From a virus, in IMG/VR virus record IMGVR_UViG_3300032770_000023, positions 1 through 62,335 of that record: a stretch of 62,335 nt of DNA. One strand, written 5' to 3'. The first letter of the stretch is position 1. Each line of letters opens with the position of its first letter. The notes below the pieces were generated by a model that was given only the letters and a program-made list of their open reading frames with translations, was not told where the DNA came from and ran no database searches. Made by a program: the position numbers and the translations under genes. This document shows, in pieces, positions 55,921 through 62,335 of the stretch.

Positions 55921-56112
55921 ATGAAATGTCCAGAGTGTGAAATTGAAGATGGTCATCTAGGAGACTGCTTTGTCCCGATACGCAATCTCCTGACGAACGT
56001 AGCCCAAATACTCGATACCGTAAAACAGGAGTGGGGCGCATCGTGGAGCACTTGGGATCAGGAGCAGCGAGACGCTATCACCGAATTTTTTCGCAAGCGG
56101 TCGGGCGATTAA
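55921..56112 (+). CDS. Small Cys-rich protein
   Basis: 63 aa from ATG 55921. KCPECEIEDGHLGDCFVPIRNLL then a helical end with Trp-rich segment (WGASWSTWDQEQRDAITEFF). AGGGTG is 7 nt upstream. Function unknown. Confidence 0.65.
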   Translation: MKCPECEIEDGHLGDCFVPIRNLLTNVAQILDTVKQEWGASWSTWDQEQRDAITEFFRKRSGD

Positions 56113-56120
56113 AGGGAGAC

Positions 56121-56270
56121 GTGGACACCATCATGGGATTTTTCGGGATTGTAGTCATGCTCACAATACTGACTATAGCTGTGGCGCTGGCGGCTGTGGA
56201 TATCACTAGGGCGCTGCATGAGATTCGAGAGGAGTTGCGGCGGCTGACGGGCGGGGAGGGGCGGAAATGA
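56121..56270 (+). CDS. 49-aa membrane protein
   Basis: From GTG 56121 or ATG 56133 after GGGAG. IMGFFGIVVMLTILTIAVALAAV is one transmembrane helix; a charged helix follows (ITRALHEIREELRRL). Resembles small phage membrane proteins of the spanin or exclusion type; unknown. Confidence 0.62.
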   Translation: MDTIMGFFGIVVMLTILTIAVALAAVDITRALHEIREELRRLTGGEGRK

Positions 56271-56386
56271 CGCTGGCTCATGTTGCTTGGATGCTTTGGG
56301 CGGAAGACAATGCTATCGGATGGATTTGTACGCCTGAGCAGATTCGCAAACTTTACAAATTGTGGATGGAGGAGCCAACCCGATGA
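56267..56386 (+). CDS. 39-aa protein
   Basis: ATG 56267 overlaps the previous TGA and its TGA overlaps the next ATG. MTLAHVAWMLWAEDNAIGWIC then a helix (PEQIRKLYKLWMEE). Junctions support it. Function unknown. Confidence 0.58.
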   Translation: MTLAHVAWMLWAEDNAIGWICTPEQIRKLYKLWMEEPTR

Positions 56387-56799
56387 CCTCTTTAGCTTTG
56401 GCACTGGTACTGGCAGCGGTAGGGCAGCAAGCGCACATTCTCTATTGTCGCGGAGATTCCGCAGTGATGACGCCCTGCTACGATCCGCCTGTTACGGGCG
56501 AGTTTCGCTATCGGGGATATATGTGGGACGGCCACGTCTGGCGAGACACTCAGACATGGCAGCCGCTTGACGATCCTGAGCCGCATCTCGGTTCGCGCAC
56601 TCCGGTCACGCTGGAGCCAAGCGGAGCCTATGCCTTAAGAAATGCGAACGTAGCAATCAGGGTAGATAGTTCTGGCGAAGAGCCAATGGACGTGCCAGCG
56701 ATCAAGCACACGAAGAAATGCGGTGACTTGGGCTGCGTCTTGAATGCACCCTGCGTTATAGTTGGAGGTCGCATCGGTGGCCCCCCCTCCCACAAATGA
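56383..56799 (+). CDS. Secreted protein, last gene of the rightward operon
   Basis: 138 aa from ATG 56383. MTSLALALVLAAVGQQA is a signal peptide. The mature part has Cys pairs (LYCRGDSAVMTPCYD; KKCGDLGCVLNAPC). Probably exported. Function unknown. Confidence 0.68.
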   Translation: MTSLALALVLAAVGQQAHILYCRGDSAVMTPCYDPPVTGEFRYRGYMWDGHVWRDTQTWQPLDDPEPHLGSRTPVTLEPSGAYALRNANVAIRVDSSGEEPMDVPAIKHTKKCGDLGCVLNAPCVIVGGRIGGPPSHK

Positions 56800-56907
56800 A
56801 GCAGAGTGCAAATTCGGCCCGAGCGTTACATAGACCTGTACCGATCCCAAGCGCATCCTTCTGGTCTCAGTAGACGGGAAAGAGCACCACTGCGTAAAGT
56901 TCTGACT

Positions 56908-56937
56908 GAAAAAGGCTCCCGAGTAACCAAGAGCCTT
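56908..56937 (-). terminator. Terminator of the late operon
   Basis: AAGGCTC / GAGCCTT, 7 bp with a 12-base loop. Read leftward it is followed by TTTTTC, giving a Rho-independent terminator. It lies about 110 nt past the last late gene. The remaining bases between 56800 and 57045 hold no visible gene. Confidence 0.75.
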
Positions 56938-57045
56938 CTCTAAACCTGCTGCCAGCGCTTACCGCATCGATTCCTAGCGATGTTTCAGCTTAAACCGTAG
57001 GCGACGAAGAAAGTCGATAGAAACCGCTCCGTCTGCGTTTGGCGA

Positions 57046-57225
57046 TTACTTCGAAGCAGCGATCACGGCCTGATACTTAGCATCGGCATCGGCCAGAATT
57101 GTGTCCGCCGTTTTCGTGCTGTTTCCGCTGATGAGGTTCTTCAATTCGACGACGCTCTCTGCTACGAGCGCTGCTAGACTCTCGATGTAGGTGATCAACT
57201 GAACCGTTGATTGATCTAATGGCAT
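57046..57225 (-). CDS. Small helical protein
   Basis: 59 aa from ATG 57225 with GGAGAA 6-7 nt upstream. VQLITYIESLAALVAESVVELKNLISG and DTILADADAKYQAVIAASK are amphipathic helices. Last leftward late gene. Function unknown. Confidence 0.68.
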   Translation of the reverse strand: MPLDQSTVQLITYIESLAALVAESVVELKNLISGNSTKTADTILADADAKYQAVIAASK

Positions 57226-57692
57226 GTTGATTTCTCCATGTATTTCTTGATTTGTTCGAAATGTTTTTCCATCCACCCTAACTTTAGATTGCAGGATGAA
57301 CAGAGCAGTCCGCGAATTTCACCCGTAGCGTGATCGTGGTCGATTATCAGCCTACCAGCCCATCTTCCTTCATTCACGCCGCCGCAAATTTTGCAGACTC
57401 CGTTTTGGCTAGCAAACATTACCTCGTAATCTTGATGCGTAATCCCGAATTTACGCATCAGATGAGAGTTTCTAGCCATAGCTGCCCTTATTACCGGATC
57501 GGTATTCTTGTAGTAAACCTTAGCTTTTTCTTTAAGTCGATCTCTGTGGCGCAAATAGTACTGTTTTCTGACTTCCGTAAAACGTTCCTTTCTACCGCTC
57601 CACCATTGCGCCTTGTAACAATAATCACAGAGACCCTTGGCTGAGTGTTTCCTCTCCGGATGACAAGTCGGCTTCCGTGCAAGTCTGGGCAT
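57216..57692 (-). CDS. HNH endonuclease, endonuclease VII type
   Basis: 158 aa. VCKICGGVNEGRWAGRLIIDHDHATGEIRGLLCSSCNLKLGWM is the Endonuclease_7 zinc-HNH with catalytic DHDH. The N-terminus has a second CDYCYK pair and a basic helix. A mobile nuclease inside the lysis module. Confidence 0.9.
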   Translation of the reverse strand: MPRLARKPTCHPERKHSAKGLCDYCYKAQWWSGRKERFTEVRKQYYLRHRDRLKEKAKVYYKNTDPVIRAAMARNSHLMRKFGITHQDYEVMFASQNGVCKICGGVNEGRWAGRLIIDHDHATGEIRGLLCSSCNLKLGWMEKHFEQIKKYMEKSTCH

Positions 57693-57695
57693 GCT

Positions 57696-58130
57696 CTACT
57701 TTCCTACCGTAGCAGCGATGATCGCAACTGACGATTCCGCTCCGGTGATGATGGTTGACAGCGTGAGTTTCAGAGTGGAATTCGAGATTCCCGCGAGTCC
57801 CTGAGACTGTAGCGCGTTGAAAGCATCGAGAAAAGAGTTCACTTGAGACGACAGATCGCTCGCTTTCTCGTTCGCTCGGATGCCCTGATCGATGATCAAG
57901 CCAGCCTGAGCGACTTTCGAGATGTACGAATTGAACGTCGATGCTTCCGAAGCAGTGATCGTTCCTGCTTGAACTCCCTGCTGAACTGCTGTCTGAGCAT
58001 CTGCCAATGCGTGAGAAATAGCATCTGACGCAGTAGCGAGATTCTGCGTCGTTTGGGACTTGTTACAAGTGAATCCACACAAGAGCAGCGCTGCGACGAG
58101 TACCGCTCCTGTTGAACGTGATCGATTCAT
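57696..58130 (-). CDS. Putative lipoprotein in the lysis module
   Basis: 144 aa with AGGAGG 5-6 nt before ATG 58130. VLVAALLLCGFTC is a signal with possible lipidation Cys. The mature part is helical with Ala, Gln and Ser (SDAISHALADAQTAVQQGV). Next to endolysin; could be a spanin-like outer-membrane partner, unproven. Preceded by hairpin copy 10. Confidence 0.68.
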   Translation of the reverse strand: MNRSRSTGAVLVAALLLCGFTCNKSQTTQNLATASDAISHALADAQTAVQQGVQAGTITASEASTFNSYISKVAQAGLIIDQGIRANEKASDLSSQVNSFLDAFNALQSQGLAGISNSTLKLTLSTIITGAESSVAIIAATVGK

Positions 58131-58145
58131 ATGCCTCCTTAGATT

Positions 58146-58162
58146 TTTCTACTCGGTAGAAA
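58146..58162 (-). promoter_or_regulatory. Start/stop-associated hairpin, copy 10
   Basis: TTTCTAC / GTAGAAA, 7 bp with loop TCG, 5 nt after the endolysin stop. Read leftward it is followed by AATCTAAGGAGG and the lipoprotein ATG. Confidence 0.8.
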
Positions 58163-58167
58163 CTTTT

Positions 58168-58521
58168 TCAGGGATAGACAGTCCCCTTCTTGACCTGGAA
58201 GTGAAAATGTTCACTCTCAGTGCCTGCCGCTTCGATGAATCCGTAAAACCTCTCGAATCCGAGCTTGTGCATCACTTGATCGAGCACCATCTGTTTCAAG
58301 TCTTGATTCAAATCGCGAGATCGCACGTCGTAGGCTTCGCCTCTGTGATGAGGATCAGTCATTCCTGAATGCATTCCGTCTGATCCCGAAGTAATCGTCA
58401 AATCGATCTGTAGCGCAGCAGCGACTTGATCGATTGCCGAGAGAATCCTGAATCCTCCCGGAGCAATCACAGAAAACTCCACGCCTTCTTTTGTTCTGAC
58501 GACGCTCATCCCCAAATTCAT
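58168..58521 (-). CDS. Endolysin, peptidase M15-like
   Basis: 117 aa from ATG 58521. TSGSDGMHSGMTDPHHRGEAYDVRS carries the H...D zinc ligands and EHFHFQV the third His of M15A/VanY-type peptidases. No cell-wall binding domain, no signal peptide, so a holin must release it. Cuts peptidoglycan stem peptides. Confidence 0.85.
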   Translation of the reverse strand: MNLGMSVVRTKEGVEFSVIAPGGFRILSAIDQVAAALQIDLTITSGSDGMHSGMTDPHHRGEAYDVRSRDLNQDLKQMVLDQVMHKLGFERFYGFIEAAGTESEHFHFQVKKGTVYP

Positions 58522-58527
58522 GAATAC

Positions 58528-58602
58528 TCAACCTTTGTCCGGCGGATTGGGCGGTTTATCGTCCTTCAACGGCTTTTTAGCGCTTTTCTTTTTGCTTGCC
58601 AT
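58528..58602 (-). CDS. 24-aa Lys/Pro-rich microprotein
   Basis: ATG 58602 with GGAGAA 8 nt upstream to TGA 58528: MASKKKSAKKPLKDDKPPNP then PDKG. Good ribosome site; lies between lysis genes. Function unknown. Confidence 0.5.
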   Translation of the reverse strand: MASKKKSAKKPLKDDKPPNPPDKG

Positions 58603-59041
58603 AGATAGGTTCTCCTTCTGGTGTCCGCTTCAGCCTGTATCCCGGCGAAGTCTTAGCCACGCTGACGCATCCAAACTTGTGTTCGACGTTCAAGATCGAG
58701 AGATTCTGTCCGGGAGAAAATTCCGGTTCGAAGTCGGTGCAAAAATGTAGGAACAATTTCGGCAGAGGTTTTCCGTATGCGTCGTGCGCTTCCAGCCAAT
58801 AGTTGTAAGCTCCATCAGGATTCGATTCGACGTAAACGTCATAATACGTATCGATGACGTTCGCATGAACTTGAGCTGAGCGCGTTCCGTAACCCATGAA
58901 GATGCCCATTCCAATGACAGCTAGTATTAATATTCCAGCGAGTCGCGTCGTTCCGTTGTCTGTATTTCGAAAGATAGAGCGCAGCAACATCACAGTCCGG
59001 ACGAAAATAGAATCAGCGCCTTCCGCGAGGTTCGTAACCAT
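58577..59041 (-). CDS. Membrane protein in lysis module
   Basis: 154 aa from ATG 59041. One transmembrane helix (RLAGILILAVIGMGIFMGYG, residues 33-52) and an extracytoplasmic domain (YYDVYVESNPDGAYNYWLEAHDAYGKPLP...). The upstream frame is a shadow of the next gene. Function unknown. Confidence 0.65.
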   Translation of the reverse strand: MVTNLAEGADSIFVRTVMLLRSIFRNTDNGTTRLAGILILAVIGMGIFMGYGTRSAQVHANVIDTYYDVYVESNPDGAYNYWLEAHDAYGKPLPKLFLHFCTDFEPEFSPGQNLSILNVEHKFGCVSVAKTSPGYRLKRTPEGEPIYGKQKEKR

Positions 59042-59294
59042 CTTTCCCGCGGAGATAACCTTCAACATCGGAGATTCTTTCTCCGTGCTCTCCGATCCGC
59101 TCGTCGTGCGCGGAGAATCCGACTTCGAGAGCATCGATTTTAGAAAGGAACGTCTTTCTGATGAGTTCTTTATCCTTGTCGCGACGGCCAGCAAGGTAAA
59201 GAAGAAAGCTCCCAAGCAAGGAAGCGCAACCAGCAAGCGCTCCCAGTGCGAGCCAGTTGATGTCAGCCAGAAGCAAAGCATCGCGCACATTCAC
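59013..59294 (-). CDS. Membrane / coiled-coil lysis-module protein
   Basis: 93 aa with GGGGGG 6-7 nt before ATG 59294. LALGALAGCASLLGSFLLYLAG is a transmembrane helix; KIDALEVGFSAHDERIGEHGERISDVEGY is a coiled coil outside it. The design matches an inner-membrane spanin or a class III holin. Confidence 0.7.
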   Translation of the reverse strand: MNVRDALLLADINWLALGALAGCASLLGSFLLYLAGRRDKDKELIRKTFLSKIDALEVGFSAHDERIGEHGERISDVEGYLRGKDGYEPRGRR

Positions 59295-59329
59295 TGCCCC
59301 CCTTACTATCTCCGTCCATTTTCCACTGC

Positions 59330-59352
59330 ATCGTCTCTCCGCCAGAGACGAT
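59330..59352 (+). terminator. Perfect 9-bp hairpin with T-rich tail
   Basis: ATCGTCTCT / AGAGACGAT with loop CCGCC, followed on the plus strand by TTTCTTTCTT. A rightward intrinsic terminator, although no rightward gene lies near it; it may stop antisense transcripts or be read as a leftward mRNA element. Confidence 0.55.
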
Positions 59353-59371
59353 TTTCTTTCTTGTCAGCAAA

Positions 59372-59767
59372 CTAGGAAGTCGTCGTCGTGACAGTCTTCA
59401 CTTCTTCCGTCTGCTTCTGTTCGTTGATCGGAGTCACGGCTTCGCCCTTCATGGTCGCTATCATAGCCCCAAATGCTCCCATGAAACAGCCGCCGCTGAT
59501 CCAGTTGAATACGGCGTTCAATTGAGCCGCCGTAGGATCGTTCGGATGGGACTGCTGAAGCTGAATGCCCCAGTATGAGAGATGAAGTCCCGAGATGAAG
59601 AAAAGCACAGAGAACGCGGCGAGGATGCAGATGATCCCACCTTTCGTGTTCGCCATCTCTACTATCGAATGAATGCTCTCGATAGAGGGTTTATATCGAA
59701 TGATGACTACAACGAAAAACACCAGCGCAAACAAAACAAACACATCAGCTCTCTCTGGATGAAACAT
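59372..59767 (-). CDS. Holin candidate (three transmembrane segments)
   Basis: 131 aa. Hydrophobic helices near residues 9-25, 44-62 and 87-105, a short charged N-terminus and a polar C-terminal tail (INEQKQTEEVKTVTTTTS). Three spans and location before the endolysin fit a class I holin. Its ribosome site is a tract of nine G. Confidence 0.7.
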   Translation of the reverse strand: MFHPERADVFVLFALVFFVVVIIRYKPSIESIHSIVEMANTKGGIICILAAFSVLFFISGLHLSYWGIQLQQSHPNDPTAAQLNAVFNWISGGCFMGAFGAMIATMKGEAVTPINEQKQTEEVKTVTTTTS

Positions 59768-59780
59768 GCTTCCCCCCCCC

Positions 59781-59876
59781 TTATGTTCCCGTACAGATGT
59801 AACCGACCATACCCGTCACCGTGTTCTGAGCAGCACAAGAAGCCGTTAACAGAGCGAAGAGTAAGACTTTTTTCAT
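59781..59876 (-). CDS. 31-aa secreted peptide or lipoprotein
   Basis: ATG 59876 overlaps the tailspike stop and ends TAA 59781: MKKVLLFALLTASCAAQ then NTVTGMVGYICTGT. Signal with a possible lipobox Cys. Could be a tiny outer-membrane lysis protein. Confidence 0.6.
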   Translation of the reverse strand: MKKVLLFALLTASCAAQNTVTGMVGYICTGT

Positions 59877-61393
59877 CGGATCGACACGCCTCTGCCGAGC
59901 GTTGCTCCGCTTACACCATTGATTACAGTGTTAGTAAACTGATATGCTCCCGCATCCCACGCTGTAGCCCCACCCGGTCGAGCGACTCCAGCCTTGTCTG
60001 AATCAAGTGCCGCAATTCCTAATGATGTAAGATTTGTTGCCGCCCCAATAACTGCCGACCCAGCTTGCGGAACATAGGTACTGGAATTCAGATTCAGCGA
60101 TCCGGTCTGCGCTTGCCCGTGAGCATCACCGCCGGAACTGGTTCTCCAGTTCGCCAGCGTCGTGTAGTAACTCGAAGCCTTCCTCCATTGCAGGGATGAT
60201 GCTTGATAGGTGTTGTAGTCTAACGCGGTGAATGTGACCGTGCCCGAAAGCCACATCAGCACGTTGCAGTTCGACATGATGTTGTTCTCAACTGTGAAAT
60301 TGGTGCTTGTGTTGAGGACTATACAGCTTGCGGCAGTAGGAGAACTTGCGACTGATCCGCCAATGACAGTGTTGTTGAATAGATAGTCGCTATCATCGGA
60401 GAACATCAGAATCCAGCCATTATTCGGGCCAGTGTCTCCCGGATTGGCGACTAGGAGATTGTTATAAATGTAATTCGTCGTCTCGCTATTCACGTAGATG
60501 TAGGCCGTCATACACGATCCGCTTCCGGCCCCGGCGCATGTCACGGCGCTCGACGATGTTCCGTGAATGTAGTTGTTATAGAGCTGGTTAAGCGTAGTAG
60601 TTGTGTTGACGCTTCCACCTGTCAGGAAGAGGCCGTCATGGTGATAGGTATCTGCGGTTGTGTCCCAGTTGGCGAAGTCGTAAATCTCGTTGTCGTGGAT
60701 CAGGTTTTGGGTCATCGAATTCGCGGACGATCCAGACCCGGAGAAGAAGATTCCCCAATTGATGTTATTGATTGTGTTTGAGTAGACCTGATTTGACGAT
60801 GCGGGAGTTTCCGCCTTAATCCCGCCCATCGTATCGTGGATCACGTTGTTGTGGATAAGATTGTTCGATCCATCGAACCAGATACCATAGAAATCGTTCC
60901 CGTTATTGTCCGAGGCGCTGTTATGGACGTACATGTTGTTGATCGCAAGGTTCTTGATCTCGACATGCCCCATTCCGCTTCTGCCGTAGATGCCGATTGA
61001 ATCTCCGCAAGCCCCGCCGCAGAACGCGCTCCCGCTGCCAGTCGCCTCGATGATCCCGTTTGATCCGCCATCAACCGTGATATAAGTAAGCCCCGCAAGG
61101 TCTAAGCATCCGGTGCTCCCACAACTGGTCATACTGATCTTGGAGTTCGTCTCGAAGATGATAGTAATGACGTTGCCCGCAGAACCACTCACTCCCGGTG
61201 AAACTCGGGAGGTAATCGTTCCACACTGGTGATAGGTATTTCCCGCCGTCCACGTCACCGCGCTCAGAGCTTTCGCGTCCGCGCAATCCGCACCAGTGTT
61301 TCCACCCGCCGAACTCTGTGCGTAGTACACCGTAGCTGCGTTCGCGGCTGAGAGCAGGACGAAGATGCTAAGGACTCTTAAAAGCCCATTCAT
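59873..61393 (-). CDS. Tailspike-like right-handed beta-helix protein with signal peptide
   Basis: 506 aa. Signal MNGLLRVLSIFVLLSAANA. Residues 95-400 are a series of beta-helix rungs with NN(L/V)IH/Y(N/D)N repeats (NNLIHNNVIHD, NQVYSNTINNINWG, NYIYNNLLVAN). P22 tailspike gp9 is also a beta-helix that binds and cuts surface polysaccharide; the same role is inferred. It has no P22-type head-binding domain. Confidence 0.85.
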   Translation of the reverse strand: MNGLLRVLSIFVLLSAANAATVYYAQSSAGGNTGADCADAKALSAVTWTAGNTYHQCGTITSRVSPGVSGSAGNVITIIFETNSKISMTSCGSTGCLDLAGLTYITVDGGSNGIIEATGSGSAFCGGACGDSIGIYGRSGMGHVEIKNLAINNMYVHNSASDNNGNDFYGIWFDGSNNLIHNNVIHDTMGGIKAETPASSNQVYSNTINNINWGIFFSGSGSSANSMTQNLIHDNEIYDFANWDTTADTYHHDGLFLTGGSVNTTTTLNQLYNNYIHGTSSSAVTCAGAGSGSCMTAYIYVNSETTNYIYNNLLVANPGDTGPNNGWILMFSDDSDYLFNNTVIGGSVASSPTAASCIVLNTSTNFTVENNIMSNCNVLMWLSGTVTFTALDYNTYQASSLQWRKASSYYTTLANWRTSSGGDAHGQAQTGSLNLNSSTYVPQAGSAVIGAATNLTSLGIAALDSDKAGVARPGGATAWDAGAYQFTNTVINGVSGATLGRGVSIR

Positions 61394-62111
61394 AGATGAT
61401 CCATGTGGATGAGTTGTTCACCGTTGACATCGCCGCGGTACCTGTACCTGACGCCTGATTCAAGACATATTCAGAGGCATCTGCGTGTGTAGTTGTAGGG
61501 TTTCCGGTTCCGCTCATCGTTGCGGTTGTGCCCAGAATCGCACCCGGAGTAATCGCACCCTGTCCGGCCGTTTCATCTCCCATCGCTGCGAATATCGTGT
61601 CGGTGGCTGTAGTGCTAAAACTTCCCGTAATGGGGGTTTTAGTTGCAGAAGCCGTTGATTGTCCGCAAGTTGGAGAACCGTCTAATGCGCTTGTAGTGGC
61701 AATGCCCGACATCTCATAGGCGAATCCACCATCGTCAGAACCGCCTGTAGGTGTCCATGTGACTTTATTTCCTGCCGCATGACTGGCGATATTCATCGCG
61801 TAGGAACAAGCGACTGTTACAGGCTGCCCTTGATTGGAGCGGCAATATTGAATGGTTTGGTAGGTATTACCTTGATCGTCTCCGACCGTGAATGTGACTG
61901 ACGTGCTATTGGAAGAGACGCAACTGAAGATAAAATCGCCTGCTGTGTTCCCAGACGCGAACGTGTACTGCGTGCTCGGATAGCCGTGGATGAATTGGAC
62001 AAACGCCCCGTGTCCTCCACCCGCAGCCGGAGCACCTTGCAAGATAGGCGCAAGAATTCCCTGCCCCCACATAGAACCGCACAGAATGAAGATTGAAGCG
62101 AGGTATCTCAT
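61368..62111 (-). CDS. Secreted fibre-like protein
   Basis: 247 aa with GGGGAAAG about 10 nt before ATG 62111. Signal MRYLASIFILCGSMWGQ. Beta-rich, with a VQFIHGYPSTQYTFASGNTAGDFIFSCVSSNSTSVTFTVGDDQGNTYQ segment typical of carbohydrate-facing beta-sandwich proteins. Overlaps the tailspike start by 26 nt. 62112-62148 has no gene. Confidence 0.72.
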   Translation of the reverse strand: MRYLASIFILCGSMWGQGILAPILQGAPAAGGGHGAFVQFIHGYPSTQYTFASGNTAGDFIFSCVSSNSTSVTFTVGDDQGNTYQTIQYCRSNQGQPVTVACSYAMNIASHAAGNKVTWTPTGGSDDGGFAYEMSGIATTSALDGSPTCGQSTASATKTPITGSFSTTATDTIFAAMGDETAGQGAITPGAILGTTATMSGTGNPTTTHADASEYVLNQASGTGTAAMSTVNNSSTWIIYEWAFKSP

Positions 62112-62148
62112 GCTGCTATCTTTCCCCTGTAATAATCATTCATAAAGA

Positions 62149-62335
62149 TCAATTGGCAGTCCAAGTGCCTGAGTAATTCGTTGTGATGTAGTGGGTTGAA
62201 TCCAGTCCGACGATGCAGACTGAATCCTTCACTGCCCCACCAGAAACAAACGTCCCGGTCCCAGCCGTTCCGTAAGCGGTTCGCGCTGTGTTCTCGTATC
62301 TAGCTGAAGATCCAAGAGCGGCCAGCGTGATGACT
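62149..62335 (-). CDS. Giant fibre protein, 3' end (joins 1-4019)
   Basis: Open at its 5' end at the window edge and ending TGA 62149. The frame continues exactly from base 1: ...CVFNGDNV then S (codon split over the join) then VITLAALGSSARYENT...DSTHYITTNYSGTWTAN. The reading makes sense as one C-terminal domain. Confidence 0.85.
   Translation of the reverse strand, partial: VITLAALGSSARYENTARTAYGTAGTGTFVSGGAVKDSVCIVGLDSTHYITTNYSGTWTAN

Noticed and set aside
1-62335. CRISPR array
   Set aside because: No regularly spaced direct repeats were seen; the ten hairpin copies are scattered at gene junctions.

Overview
The window reads as one complete circular (or circularly permuted) genome of a tailed phage with a P22-like short-tail (podovirus) structural module. 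The two ends join in frame inside one fibre gene: leftward reading off base 1 continues at base 62335 and stops at 62149. The set of TerS, PBSX-type TerL, P22-type portal, scaffold, gp5-like coat, gp4-like and gp10-like connectors and three ejection proteins, in that order, supports the assignment. No integrase, DNA polymerase or host flank was seen. The host is inferred only: an 8/4 allo-tRNA, a class reported from Acidobacteria and some phages, makes an acidobacterial or related soil host plausible.

Layout. Leftward late operon: terminase (about 31.3-28.9 kb), a string of small accessory genes (28.9-22.5 kb) interrupted by a rightward transposase and a rightward HNH gene, then portal, scaffold and coat (22.5-17.8 kb), connector proteins (15.5-12.1 kb), ejection proteins (11.3-6.9 kb) and large fibre genes (6.8 kb to 1, across the join to 62.1 kb). 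It goes on through a beta-helix tailspike (61.4-59.9 kb) and a lysis module with a holin candidate, an M15 peptidase endolysin and small membrane or lipoproteins (59.8-57.0 kb). It ends at a terminator at 56.9 kb.

Early leftward operon (50.4-35.1 kb): a small possible ribbon-helix-helix regulator, a PD-(D/E)XK-like nuclease with an SSB-like tail, YqaJ exonuclease and RecT, many small zinc-ribbon proteins, an Hfq/Sm-like protein, a replication initiator and DnaB helicase, a HAD phosphatase, DUF3310, a helicase-methyltransferase fusion, a C5 methyltransferase and HNH nucleases. A rightward operon of about 17 tiny genes (50.5-56.8 kb) diverges from the same control region, which holds opposed sigma70-type promoters and 15-bp palindromes.

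Between the early and late blocks lies a foreign-looking island (31.4-35.1 kb). It has two inverted halves of an IS1595-type transposase, a canonical tRNA, a duplicated anticodon-arm sequence, a HARE-HTH-like protein, a structured intergenic RNA candidate, the 8/4 class II tRNA with anticodon UAU, a GIY-YIG nuclease and a small operon with its own strong promoter. Across the genome a hairpin of consensus TTTCTAC-loop-GTAGAAA recurs about ten times, always in the direction of the genes and always at stop/start junctions. It resembles the start-associated sequences of some mycobacteriophages in concept, though not in sequence.
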